Assembly: GCF_003058265.1 (NCBI RefSeq)
Contig: NZ_QBUK01000012.1
Location: 1 to 64,000, forward strand
Source of the DNA: Flagellimonas amoyensis
Lineage (GTDB): Bacteria; Bacteroidota; Bacteroidia; Flavobacteriales; Flavobacteriaceae
Direction of reading: 5' to 3'
DNA length: 64,000 nucleotides
In this document: in pieces, positions 1-7,981 of the stretch
Position numbering within the stretch: the first letter of the stretch is position 1
How the letters are laid out: every line of letters begins with the position of its first letter
Notes under the pieces: model-generated
Told to the model about the DNA's origin: nothing
Database searches by the model: none
Seen by the model: only the letters and a program-made list of their open reading frames with translations
Program-made: the position numbers and the translations under genes

Positions 1-67
1 GGAAGTTAAGCCCGTCAGCGCCGATGGTACTGCCACACCAGGTGGGAGAGTAGGTCGCCGCCTTCCT
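1..67 (+). rRNA. rrf: 5S ribosomal RNA, 3' portion
   Basis: The first bases carry the conserved 3' half of bacterial 5S rRNA: GGAAGTTAAGCCCGTCAGCG, the GGTACTGCC segment, and the GGTGGGAGAGTAGGTCGCCG stretch near the 3' end. The 5' half lies before the window. A strong terminator follows at once, so this is the end of an rRNA operon (16S-23S-5S assumed, not visible). The exact 3' end is uncertain by a few bases. Confidence 0.93.
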
Positions 68-68
68 C

Positions 69-101
69 AAGCCCCTTCACAATACGTGAAGGGGCTTTTT
101 T
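69..101 (+). terminator. Rho-independent terminator of the rRNA operon
   Basis: A perfect 12-bp stem, AAGCCCCTTCAC paired with GTGAAGGGGCTT around an AATAC loop, is followed by a T run. It sits 1-2 bases behind the 5S rRNA and should end rRNA transcription before the pectin locus. Confidence 0.93.
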
Positions 102-332
102 GTTTGTATATATCATCTCTCCTTGCATAACCCTCCATCATACACCATCTGAATAAGCATTCGTACTGATGATTGAGTTTTGTATTGCTTACAAGCTGTT
201 CATTACCCAAAATGTATGATTTTCACTTCGGCTCCATCTTTAGCGAATTCCAAGGTTTATTACCTAGTTGACATTAAAACTATCCCTTTTTTGTTCAATA
301 TTAATTTTTGAATATATTTTTTTGTATAAATG
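102..332. other. Intergenic region between rRNA terminator and kduI promoter
   Basis: About 230 bases with no convincing reading frame, RNA fold or repeat that I can recognise. It is AT-rich and leads into the kduI promoter and operator. I see no tRNA or attachment site here. Confidence 0.5.
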
Positions 333-360
333 TTGTAATTGAAAAAAATCTTTATATTTG
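333..360 (+). promoter_or_regulatory. Predicted kduI-operon promoter
   Basis: TATATTTG at 353-360 matches the Bacteroidetes -7 consensus TAnnTTTG exactly. A TTG at 333-335 is a candidate -33 element with a 17-base spacer, slightly shorter than the usual 19 or so. The LacI-type palindrome abuts the box, so the start site would fall inside the operator. That geometry fits repression. Confidence 0.7.
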
Positions 361-374
361 TGTAATCGATTGCA
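361..374 (+). promoter_or_regulatory. LacI-family operator upstream of kduI
   Basis: TGTAATCGATTGCA is a near-perfect palindrome with a central CG, typical of LacI-family operators. Its exact reverse complement stands before susC (12337-12350), and a 12/14 version stands before the lacI gene (12141-12154). It lies between the -7 box and the kduI start codon, so binding should block transcription of the whole uronate catabolism operon. Confidence 0.75.
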
Positions 375-391
375 TTAATTATTACACAGAT

Positions 392-1231
392 ATGACCTAT
401 TCCGAATTGCGCTATGCGCATCACCCAGAAGATGTTAAGAAATATAATACCGAAGAATTAAGGAACCACTTCTTGATAGAAGGGCTGTTCCAGGACGATT
501 CGGTAAGGCTTACCTATTCAATGTACGACAGATTTATCGTGGGAGGAGTGAAGCCTGTAAAGAAGGCGGTACAGTTGGAAACCATTGACGATCTTAAAGC
601 TGAATTTTTCTTGCAGCGAAGAGAACTTGGAATAGTCAATGTAGGTGGTGCTGGAGTAGTGGAAGTGGATGGCAAGACCTATGAGCTGGAAAGAAAGGAG
701 GCATTATATGTTGGCAGTGGCAACAAAGAGGTCATTTTCAAGTCTTCAAGTGCCGATAGTCCGGCATTGTTTTATATCAACTCTGCACCTGCACACAAAA
801 GTTATCCTGTGAAGAAGGTGAGCCGCAAGGATGCGGAGATCATTAATTTGGGCGAAGAGAAATTTGCGAACAAGCGTATTCTCAATAAATTGATCGTGAA
901 CAGTATTGTGCCCACATGTCAATTGCAGATGGGGCTCACTGAACTTGTGGAGGGCAATGTATGGAATACCATGCCGTCCCACGTACACGCCCGCCGTATG
1001 GAGGCCTACTTCTATTTTGATCTCGAAGCCGGGCAGACCATAAGCCATTTTATGGGGCAACCACAGGAAACCCGTCATATATTCCTCAAAAACCACGATG
1101 CTGTACTGTCGCCGGAATGGTCCATTCATTCTGGTTCGGGGACATCCAATTATTCCTTTATTTGGGGAATGGCAGGCGAAAACCTCGACTATGGAGACAT
1201 GGATGGTGTATCCCCAAGCGATTTGAGATAA
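392..1231 (+). CDS. kduI: 5-dehydro-4-deoxy-D-glucuronate isomerase (KduI)
   Basis: Cytoplasmic ketol-isomerase. It converts 5-keto-4-deoxyuronate, formed from unsaturated galacturonate released by pectate lyases, to 2,5-diketo-3-deoxygluconate. The frame opens at 308, but family-like sequence starts at MTYSELRYAH, giving 279 residues, the usual KduI length. The start at 392 also lies behind the promoter and operator. The cupin zinc ligands are visible as H197, H199, E204 and H246 (SHVHARRMEAY and WSIHSG). It is first in the catabolic operon, 25 bases before kduD, its partner in the next step. Confidence 0.96.
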   Translation: MTYSELRYAHHPEDVKKYNTEELRNHFLIEGLFQDDSVRLTYSMYDRFIVGGVKPVKKAVQLETIDDLKAEFFLQRRELGIVNVGGAGVVEVDGKTYELERKEALYVGSGNKEVIFKSSSADSPALFYINSAPAHKSYPVKKVSRKDAEIINLGEEKFANKRILNKLIVNSIVPTCQLQMGLTELVEGNVWNTMPSHVHARRMEAYFYFDLEAGQTISHFMGQPQETRHIFLKNHDAVLSPEWSIHSGSGTSNYSFIWGMAGENLDYGDMDGVSPSDLR

Positions 1232-1256
1232 CACCCAACCAGAAAAACAGCGAAAA

Positions 1257-2039
1257 ATGGATTTATTTAGTTTAAAAGGCAAGGTGGCTTTGGTCACAGG
1301 AGGCACCCATGGATTGGGAATGGCCATGGCCGAAGGATTGGCGCAGGCTGGAGCGGAACTGGTAATAACAGGGACCACGCCCGAAAAAATGGACAATGCC
1401 CTAAAGCATTATCAAGATAAAGGGTTCAAGGCAACGGGATATCTATTTGATGTAACCGATGAAATTGAATCGGAAAAATTTGTAGGCAAGATCATTGTCA
1501 AACACGGCAAAATCGATATTCTTGTAAACAACGCGGGCATCATCAAGAGGGAAGCTGCTGTTTCCATGCAAATCTCTGACTTTAGAAGGGTCATTGATGT
1601 AGATTTGGTGGGACCCTTCATCATGTCGCAATTGGTGGTCAAGGATATGATCCAGAGGAAAGAAGGAAAGATCATCAACATTTGTTCCATGATGAGCGAG
1701 CTGGGAAGAAACAGTGTCAGTGCCTATGCAGCGGCCAAGGGAGGACTGAAGATGCTTACACGGAACTTGGCAACGGAATGGGCGCCTCACAATATACAGG
1801 TGAACGGGATAGGTCCAGGATATTTTGCAACCTCGCAAACCGCACCGATCAGAGTGGATGGGAATCCATTTAATGATTTTATCATACAACGAACACCGGC
1901 CGGACGTTGGGGCGACCCCGAGGATTTGGCCGGAACAGCGGTATTTTTGGCTTCCAAGGCCAGTGATTTTGTAAATGGACAGGTCATTTATGTGGACGGA
2001 GGAATTCTGGCCACTATAGGAAAGCCTGCAAACGAATGA
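1257..2039 (+). CDS. kduD: 2-dehydro-3-deoxy-D-gluconate 5-dehydrogenase (KduD)
   Basis: A 260-residue short-chain dehydrogenase. The nucleotide-binding motif TGGTHGLG is at 14-21, NNAG at 91-94, and the catalytic residues are S144, Y157 and K161 (YAAAK). The N-terminus MDLFSLKGKVALVTG is characteristic of KduD. It reduces 2,5-diketo-3-deoxygluconate to 2-keto-3-deoxygluconate (KDG) with NAD(P)H, right after KduI. Assignment among SDRs rests on the KduI neighbour and the N-terminus; a generic gluconate 5-dehydrogenase is the main alternative. It is co-directional with kduI and uxaC with short gaps. Confidence 0.93.
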   Translation: MDLFSLKGKVALVTGGTHGLGMAMAEGLAQAGAELVITGTTPEKMDNALKHYQDKGFKATGYLFDVTDEIESEKFVGKIIVKHGKIDILVNNAGIIKREAAVSMQISDFRRVIDVDLVGPFIMSQLVVKDMIQRKEGKIINICSMMSELGRNSVSAYAAAKGGLKMLTRNLATEWAPHNIQVNGIGPGYFATSQTAPIRVDGNPFNDFIIQRTPAGRWGDPEDLAGTAVFLASKASDFVNGQVIYVDGGILATIGKPANE

Positions 2040-2059
2040 TTGAAACACAATAGACGGAA

Positions 2060-3481
2060 ATGTCAAAAAATACATTTATTACAGATACTTTTTTGTTGGG
2101 AAACAAGTATGCTGAACAACTTTACTTCGATTATGCGGAAAAGCAGCCCATCATCGATTACCACAACCACTTGATTCCCAAGAGTATTTCCGAGAACGAA
2201 GTGTTTGGGAACATTTCCCAAGTGTGGATTGCGGGTGACCATTACAAATGGAGGGCCATGCGGACCATGGGGGTCGATGAAAAATACATCACAGGGAATG
2301 CCTCCGATGAAGAAAAGTTCCATGCCTGGGCCAAAACAGTTCCCCATACCTTGAGGAACCCTTTGTACCATTGGACCCATTTGGAGTTGAAAAGATATTT
2401 TGGCATCGACCAATACCTCAATGAAGGGTCATCGAGGGAAATATATGCGGAAACTGCTGCCAAGTTGCAACAACCGACGCATGCCACCAGGGGACTTTTG
2501 GAAATGATGCAAGTGGAAACACTTTGCACCACAGAAGACCCGATAGATACTTTGGAACATCACAAAGCCTTGGCAAAGGACAATTGGAAAGTAACGGTGA
2601 GCACAGCTTTCCGTCCCGATAAGAGCATTTTGATTGAATCCGCTGAGTATCTGCACTATCTTCAGATGCTTTCCGGAGCATCGGGTATCAATATCGGGTC
2701 CTATCAAGACCTTTGTGATGCCTTGCAGAAGCGAATGGAGTACTTCCATGAAAATGGATGCAGACTGTGCGACCATGGCCTCAATCGAATGTATTATACT
2801 GAATTTACCGATGCGGAAGTATCGGCCCTTTTCTCCAAACGATTGAACGGGGAAGTATTGACCCCGATAGAAGAGGAAAAGTTCAAGACGGCGCTTTTGT
2901 TGTTCCTTTCGGAAAACTACCACCGCTTGGGCTGGGTCCAACAATTCCATTTGGGAGCCTTGCGGAACAACAATGCCAGAATGTTGGGCATATTGGGAAT
3001 GGACACAGGTTGGGACTCCGTGGGAGACTTTCCACAGGCCCAGACATTGTCTGCCTATCTGAACCATTTGGACAGTTCGGACAAATTGACAAAAACCATC
3101 ATATACAACCTGAACCCTTCCTACAATGAAGTGTTCGCAACCATGATTGGAAACTTTAACGACGGATCCGTTAAAGGAAAAGTGCAATGGGGTTCCAGTT
3201 GGTGGTTCTTGGACCAAAAAGATGGGATCACCAAGCAATTGGACACCCTTTCCAATATGGGAGTGCTAAGTTGTTTTATCGGTATGCTGACAGATTCCCG
3301 TAGTTTCTTATCTTTCCCAAGGCACGAGTATTTCCGTAGGATCCTGTGCAATCTGTTGGGACAGGAAATAGCTTCCGGAGAATTGCCCAACGACATGGAT
3401 CTGGTGGGAAATATGGTGGCCAACATCAGTTATGGAAATGCTAAAGACTATTTTAACTTTTTAAAAAATAAGAATATATGA
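2060..3481 (+). CDS. uxaC: Glucuronate/galacturonate isomerase (UxaC)
   Basis: A 473-residue uronate isomerase of the amidohydrolase fold. It converts D-galacturonate to D-tagaturonate, and glucuronate to fructuronate. The N-terminal metal motif YHNHL (H35, H37) and the length fit the family. It is the entry step for saturated galacturonate, completed by uxaB and uxaA further down. Its TGA overlaps the kdgK ATG by four bases (ATGA at 3478-3481), which suggests translational coupling. Confidence 0.96.
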   Translation: MSKNTFITDTFLLGNKYAEQLYFDYAEKQPIIDYHNHLIPKSISENEVFGNISQVWIAGDHYKWRAMRTMGVDEKYITGNASDEEKFHAWAKTVPHTLRNPLYHWTHLELKRYFGIDQYLNEGSSREIYAETAAKLQQPTHATRGLLEMMQVETLCTTEDPIDTLEHHKALAKDNWKVTVSTAFRPDKSILIESAEYLHYLQMLSGASGINIGSYQDLCDALQKRMEYFHENGCRLCDHGLNRMYYTEFTDAEVSALFSKRLNGEVLTPIEEEKFKTALLLFLSENYHRLGWVQQFHLGALRNNNARMLGILGMDTGWDSVGDFPQAQTLSAYLNHLDSSDKLTKTIIYNLNPSYNEVFATMIGNFNDGSVKGKVQWGSSWWFLDQKDGITKQLDTLSNMGVLSCFIGMLTDSRSFLSFPRHEYFRRILCNLLGQEIASGELPNDMDLVGNMVANISYGNAKDYFNFLKNKNI

Positions 3482-4524
3482 AAAGAGTGGTAACGTTCGG
3501 GGAGATCATGCTCCGCCTATCGCCAGAGGGTTTTTTACGCTTCTCGCAGGCCAACAGTTTTGAAGTGGTCTATGGGGGCGGGGAGTCCAATGTGGCGGTC
3601 TCCTTGGCCAATTATGGGGTTCCTGTGGACTTTGTGACCCGCCTTCCGAAGAACGACATCGGGGAATGCGCATTGATGGAGATGCGCAAGCGCGGTGTGG
3701 GCACGGACAAGATCATCTATGGTGGGGACCGTTTGGGCATCTACTTTTTGGAGACCGGGGCAGTGAGCCGCGGCAGTAAAGTGGTTTATGACCGGGCACA
3801 CTCCGCCATGGCAGAGATCGGTCCGGGCATGGTGGACTGGGACAAGGTGTTCGAAGGGGCCGGATGGTTCCACTGGACGGGGATCACCCCCGCGATATCA
3901 CAGGGAGCGGCAGATGCCTGTCTGGAAGCCGTGAAAGTGGCCAGCGGGAAGGGTCTTACCATCTCGACGGACCTGAACTATCGGGCCAAGCTCTGGAAGT
4001 ACTGCAACGATGCGAAGCGAGAAGAGATCATGTCGGAGCTCACCTCGTACTGCGATGTGGTACTGGGCAATGAGGAAGATGCGGAGAAACACTTCGGCAT
4101 CAAGCCGGAGGGACTGGACATCACCACCCAAGGGGAACATGTGGAGGCAGCGGCGTTCCTGTCGGTCTGCAAGCAGATGATGGAGAAGTTTCCCAAGGCA
4201 AAGAAGGTGATCACCACCCTAAGGGGATCCATAAGTGCCTCGCACAACAGTTGGGCGGGCGTACTGTACGATGGCAAGAAGATGTACGAGACCCGCCAGT
4301 ACCAGATCACGGACATCGTGGACCGTGTGGGCGGAGGGGACAGCTTCATGGGCGGCCTCATCTATGGATTGATGAAATATGAAGGGGACGACCAAAAGGC
4401 ACTTGACTTTGCAGTGGCGGCCTCCTGCCTGAAACATACCATCAAAGGGGATGCGAACCTGGTGACGGTGGAAGAAGTCGAAAAATTGATGGGCGGCGAT
4501 GCCTCAGGAAGGGTGGCCCGATAA
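3478..4524 (+). CDS. kdgK: 2-keto-3-deoxygluconate kinase (KdgK), PfkB family
   Basis: A 348-residue PfkB/ribokinase-family sugar kinase. It phosphorylates KDG to KDPG with ATP, the step where both uronate branches join. The N-terminal sugar-binding motif YGGGESNVAVSLA lies near 32-44. The C-terminal PfkB signature DRVGGGDSF carries the catalytic base D288. Start is at the ATGA overlap with uxaC. Base composition is visibly richer in G+C than the genes before it: two 60-base samples (3541-3600 and 4081-4140) are each 58% GC, against 43% in a uxaC sample (2581-2640). Confidence 0.95.
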   Translation: MKRVVTFGEIMLRLSPEGFLRFSQANSFEVVYGGGESNVAVSLANYGVPVDFVTRLPKNDIGECALMEMRKRGVGTDKIIYGGDRLGIYFLETGAVSRGSKVVYDRAHSAMAEIGPGMVDWDKVFEGAGWFHWTGITPAISQGAADACLEAVKVASGKGLTISTDLNYRAKLWKYCNDAKREEIMSELTSYCDVVLGNEEDAEKHFGIKPEGLDITTQGEHVEAAAFLSVCKQMMEKFPKAKKVITTLRGSISASHNSWAGVLYDGKKMYETRQYQITDIVDRVGGGDSFMGGLIYGLMKYEGDDQKALDFAVAASCLKHTIKGDANLVTVEEVEKLMGGDASGRVAR

Positions 4525-4544
4525 TAGCTAAAAGAAAAGAACCA

Positions 4545-5213
4545 ATGGCACATTATACAAGAACACAAGTGGCACAGGGAATGAGGGAAACGGGACTCGT
4601 CCCGTTGTTCTTCCACCGCGATATCGAATTGGGGAAAAAGGTGCTCAAGGCCTGTTACGAGGGAGGGGCACGGTTGATGGAGTTCACGGCCCGTGGGGAC
4701 TTTGCCCACGAGGTATTCGGAGAGCTCAACAAATATGCCCTGAAAGAACTTCCCGGAATGATGATGGGTGTGGGCAGCGTCACCGATGCGGCCTCGGCTT
4801 CACTATATATGGCATTGGGGGCAAACTTCGTGGTGACCCCGGTGCTCAGGGAGGACATCGCCATCGCGTGCAACCGCAGGAAAGTACTGTGGTCGCCCGG
4901 CTGCGGGAGCCTTACCGAGATTGCCAGGGCAGAGGAACTGGGCTGTGAGATCGTAAAACTCTTCCCCGGGGGGACCTATGGTCCCAACTTTGTCAAGGAC
5001 ATCAAGGGACCACAACCTTGGACGGAGGTCATGCCCACTGGAGGCGTGTCGCCGACCGAAGAAAGCTTGGGCGAATGGTTTGCGGCAGGGGTGACCTGTG
5101 TGGGCATGGGCTCCAAGCTCATCTCGAAGGAAATTCTGGCCAATGGGGACTTTGCAGCCTTGGAGGCCGCAGTGAAGCAGAGTCTGGACATCATCAAGAA
5201 GCTTAAGGGATAA
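4545..5213 (+). CDS. kdgA: KDPG/KHG aldolase
   Basis: A 222-residue class I aldolase that splits 2-keto-3-deoxy-6-phosphogluconate into pyruvate and glyceraldehyde-3-phosphate. The Schiff-base lysine is K138 in CEIVKLFPG. The MEFTAR motif supplies E46 and R50, matching the catalytic and phosphate-binding residues of the Eda family. It lies 20 bases behind kdgK and shares that gene's GC-rich character. Only two bases separate it from dctP. eda is an equally good symbol. Confidence 0.95.
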   Translation: MAHYTRTQVAQGMRETGLVPLFFHRDIELGKKVLKACYEGGARLMEFTARGDFAHEVFGELNKYALKELPGMMMGVGSVTDAASASLYMALGANFVVTPVLREDIAIACNRRKVLWSPGCGSLTEIARAEELGCEIVKLFPGGTYGPNFVKDIKGPQPWTEVMPTGGVSPTEESLGEWFAAGVTCVGMGSKLISKEILANGDFAALEAAVKQSLDIIKKLKG

Positions 5214-5215
5214 CT

Positions 5216-6196
5216 ATGAAAGTAGGATACAGATGGTTTTTGGGATTGGTCCTGTTGATCGTGATCTCAGCTTGCGATACGGCCAATGAGACCAGGGTAA
5301 TCAAATTGGCCCATGGTCTGGATGTAAACCATTCTGTGCACAAGGCCATGCTCAAAATGGGCGAGGACTTGGAAAAATTGTCCGGCGGAAAGATGAGCAT
5401 CAAGATATACCCCAACCAACAATTGGGGTCCGAAAGGGAAAGCTTGGAGCTTTTGCAGATCGGCAGTTTGGACATGACCAAGGTTTCCGTGGGCGTCATG
5501 GAAAATTTCGCCCCGGAGATGAAGGTCTTTGGCATTCCTTTTCTCTTCAGGGACAAACAACATTCCTTTTCGGTGCTGGATGGCCCTATCGGCAAACAAT
5601 TGCTCGATGAGGGCGAAAAATTCTGGTTGAAGGGCCTTTGCTATTATGATGCCGGAAGTAGAAGTTTTTATACCAAGGACAAACAAGTGACCACACCTGA
5701 CGACCTGAAGGGATTGAAGATCAGGGTCATGGAAAGTGCCACGGCCATGGACATGGTGCGCGGCCTGGGAGGTGCACCCACACCCATTTCTTGGGGCGAA
5801 CTCTACACCTCATTGCAGCAGGGCGTGGTGGACGGCGCGGAGAACAATCCTCCCAGCTTCTACCTGTCCAGGCATTATGAGGTCTGCAAATTCTACACCA
5901 TCAACGAGCATACCATGTTGCCCGATGTTTTGGTGGTCAGTACCCATTTGTGGGGCAAGCTTTCCGAGCAGGAACAACAATGGTTGCAAAAAGCTGCCGA
6001 CAATTCCGTGGCATATCAGAGGGAATTATGGGCCATTTCTGAAAAGGAAGCCCTTGAAGAAGTGGAAAAGGCCGGGGTTGAAGTGATCTATCCGGATAAG
6101 GCCCCTTTTCAGGAGGCGGTCCAAGAGATATACGATCAATACAAGGATGATAAGGTGATGAGCAACCTCATAGAACAAATCCAACAAACCAACTAA
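5216..6196 (+). CDS. TRAP transporter solute-binding lipoprotein (DctP family), uronate
   Basis: A 326-residue periplasmic binding protein of the DctP/TRAP type. A signal peptide ends in a lipobox with C20 (VISAC), so it is probably anchored in the inner or outer membrane. The family block LKGLKIRVMES...GGAPTPISWGELYTSLQQGVVDGAENNP holds the conserved arginine that binds the ligand carboxylate. Context (uronate catabolism on both sides, no ExuT-type permease nearby) suggests galacturonate or its unsaturated products as substrate; this is inference. dctQ follows after two bases. Confidence 0.92.
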   Translation: MKVGYRWFLGLVLLIVISACDTANETRVIKLAHGLDVNHSVHKAMLKMGEDLEKLSGGKMSIKIYPNQQLGSERESLELLQIGSLDMTKVSVGVMENFAPEMKVFGIPFLFRDKQHSFSVLDGPIGKQLLDEGEKFWLKGLCYYDAGSRSFYTKDKQVTTPDDLKGLKIRVMESATAMDMVRGLGGAPTPISWGELYTSLQQGVVDGAENNPPSFYLSRHYEVCKFYTINEHTMLPDVLVVSTHLWGKLSEQEQQWLQKAADNSVAYQRELWAISEKEALEEVEKAGVEVIYPDKAPFQEAVQEIYDQYKDDKVMSNLIEQIQQTN

Positions 6197-6198
6197 TT

Positions 6199-6660
6199 AT
6201 GGGCTTCAGGAAGCAAGTGGACAAAATTTTGGGCTGGATCTTGGTGGTCATCATGGCCGTCATGGTCATCAATGTACTGTGGCAGGTGTTCAGTAGGTAC
6301 ATCACGGGCAACCCAAGTTCCTTTACGGACGAGCTGGCCCGATATTTAATGATATGGGTAGGTGTTCTGGGCGCGGCCTATGTTTCGGGAAGGAACATGC
6401 ACGTGGCCATTGACGTACTTCCCATGAAAGCCGGTAAAAAGACACAGTTGTTGCTCTTCCGAATGGTGAACGTGCTGATCATCCTGTTCGCTTTTTTTGC
6501 ATTGGTCGTGGGCGGGATACGGTTGGTGTACATCAGCTATATCCTGGAACAGCATTCCCCCGCACTCAATGTTCCCTTGGCCTTTATATATACGGTACTG
6601 CCCTTGAGCGGTCTATTGATCATCTACTATAAAACTACGGACCTCATTTATAAAAAATAG
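6199..6660 (+). CDS. TRAP transporter small membrane subunit (DctQ family)
   Basis: A 153-residue integral membrane protein with four predicted hydrophobic segments (about 13-35, 45-65, 83-107 and 122-146) and the DctQ pattern SFTDELARYLMIWVGVLGAAY. It forms the small subunit of the sodium-coupled TRAP transporter with DctM. It lies two bases from both dctP and dctM, so the three are surely one transcript. Confidence 0.93.
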   Translation: MGFRKQVDKILGWILVVIMAVMVINVLWQVFSRYITGNPSSFTDELARYLMIWVGVLGAAYVSGRNMHVAIDVLPMKAGKKTQLLLFRMVNVLIILFAFFALVVGGIRLVYISYILEQHSPALNVPLAFIYTVLPLSGLLIIYYKTTDLIYKK

Positions 6661-6662
6661 AC

Positions 6663-7958
6663 ATGGATTATATACCTATCTTGGTTTTGGTTGTCAGCTT
6701 TGTATGCCTATTGGCCATAGGGACCCCTGTGGCTTGGAGCATCTCCATTTCATCTTTGTTGACCATGTTGGTGAGCATACCTGCTTTGCCGGCAATGACC
6801 ACAGTGTCACAACGGATGGCGACCGGACTGGATAGTTTTGCGCTGCTGGCCATTCCCTTTTTTGTGCTTTCGGGGCAACTGATGAACAAAGGGGGCATAG
6901 CCCACAGGCTCATCGCATTTGCCAAGACCTTGGTGGGATCGCTACCGGGAGGTCTGGCCTTGATCAATATCATATCCGCCATGTTGATGGGGGCCATTGC
7001 AGGTTCCGCCATGGCATCCGCTTCCGCCATGGGAAGCATACTCGGTCCTGAAATGGAAAAAGAAGGCTATTCCAAGGAATTTGGGGTGGCGGTGAACATC
7101 ACATCGGCCACAACAGGATTGGTGATACCGCCCAGTAACGTGCTGATTGTGTATTCCCTCGCCAGTGGTGGGGTTTCCATTGCCGCGCTCTTTTTGGCCG
7201 GATACATTCCAGGGATGCTGACAGGACTCTTTTTAATGATTGTCGCCTATTTCTGGGCCAAGAAAAAAGGGTTCAACGTCGGGAAAAGAAGTTCAATGAA
7301 AGAAGTGCTGGTCACTTTCTGGAAAGCCTTCCCAAGTTTGATGCTCTTGGTCGTGGTCATGGGAGGAATCGTGATGGGCGTCTTTACCGCCACCGAAGCC
7401 TCCGCGATCGCAGTGCTCTATACCTTGGTCCTTGGATTTGCCTATAAGGAGATCACGTGGAAAAATCTGCCCAATATCCTTTTGGAGTCCTCTGCGACCA
7501 CAGCCATTGTAATGTTGCTCATCGGTGCTTCCATGAGTATGTCTTGGGTGATGTCCTTTGAGAACATTCCGCAGGGTATCAGTGATGTGTTGTTGGGTTT
7601 GAGTGATAATCCAATTATAATCTTATTGATAATCAACCTGTTGTTGTTGTTTGTGGGTATTTTTATGGATATGACACCCGCAGTGCTCATATTCACTCCC
7701 ATCTTCTTGCCAATCGTGACCGAACTGGGGATGGACCCCATACAGTTCGGCATCGTGATGGTGCTCAACCTTTGCATAGGCCTCTGCACGCCACCTGTGG
7801 GCTCAGTGCTCTTCGTGGGCGTTGGTATTGCCAATACGACCATAGAAAAAGTCATTAAACCTCTACTGCCATTGTTCATTGCCATGATCGTGGCGCTGTT
7901 CCTCATCACCTATTTCCCAGGCCTTAGCCTGTGGTTGCCAAGGGTTTTTGGGGTATAA
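6663..7958 (+). CDS. TRAP transporter large permease (DctM family)
   Basis: A 431-residue, very hydrophobic permease of the DctM/SiaM type (about 12 transmembrane segments). Family motifs visible include the GxxxG-rich MGAIAGSAMASASAMGSILGPEM, the VIPPSNVLIVY hairpin region and the C-terminal LCIGLCTPPVGSVLFVG repeat of that hairpin. It carries out sodium-driven uptake of the substrate delivered by DctP. It closes the transporter module, 23 bases before uxaB. Confidence 0.95.
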   Translation: MDYIPILVLVVSFVCLLAIGTPVAWSISISSLLTMLVSIPALPAMTTVSQRMATGLDSFALLAIPFFVLSGQLMNKGGIAHRLIAFAKTLVGSLPGGLALINIISAMLMGAIAGSAMASASAMGSILGPEMEKEGYSKEFGVAVNITSATTGLVIPPSNVLIVYSLASGGVSIAALFLAGYIPGMLTGLFLMIVAYFWAKKKGFNVGKRSSMKEVLVTFWKAFPSLMLLVVVMGGIVMGVFTATEASAIAVLYTLVLGFAYKEITWKNLPNILLESSATTAIVMLLIGASMSMSWVMSFENIPQGISDVLLGLSDNPIIILLIINLLLLFVGIFMDMTPAVLIFTPIFLPIVTELGMDPIQFGIVMVLNLCIGLCTPPVGSVLFVGVGIANTTIEKVIKPLLPLFIAMIVALFLITYFPGLSLWLPRVFGV

Positions 7959-7981
7959 CCTATAATTGAAAAAGAAAATAC

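Noticed and set aside
2429..3238. A 269-codon minus-strand frame inside uxaC
   Set aside because: uxaC is intact with the family's normal length; the antisense frame has no recognisable features.
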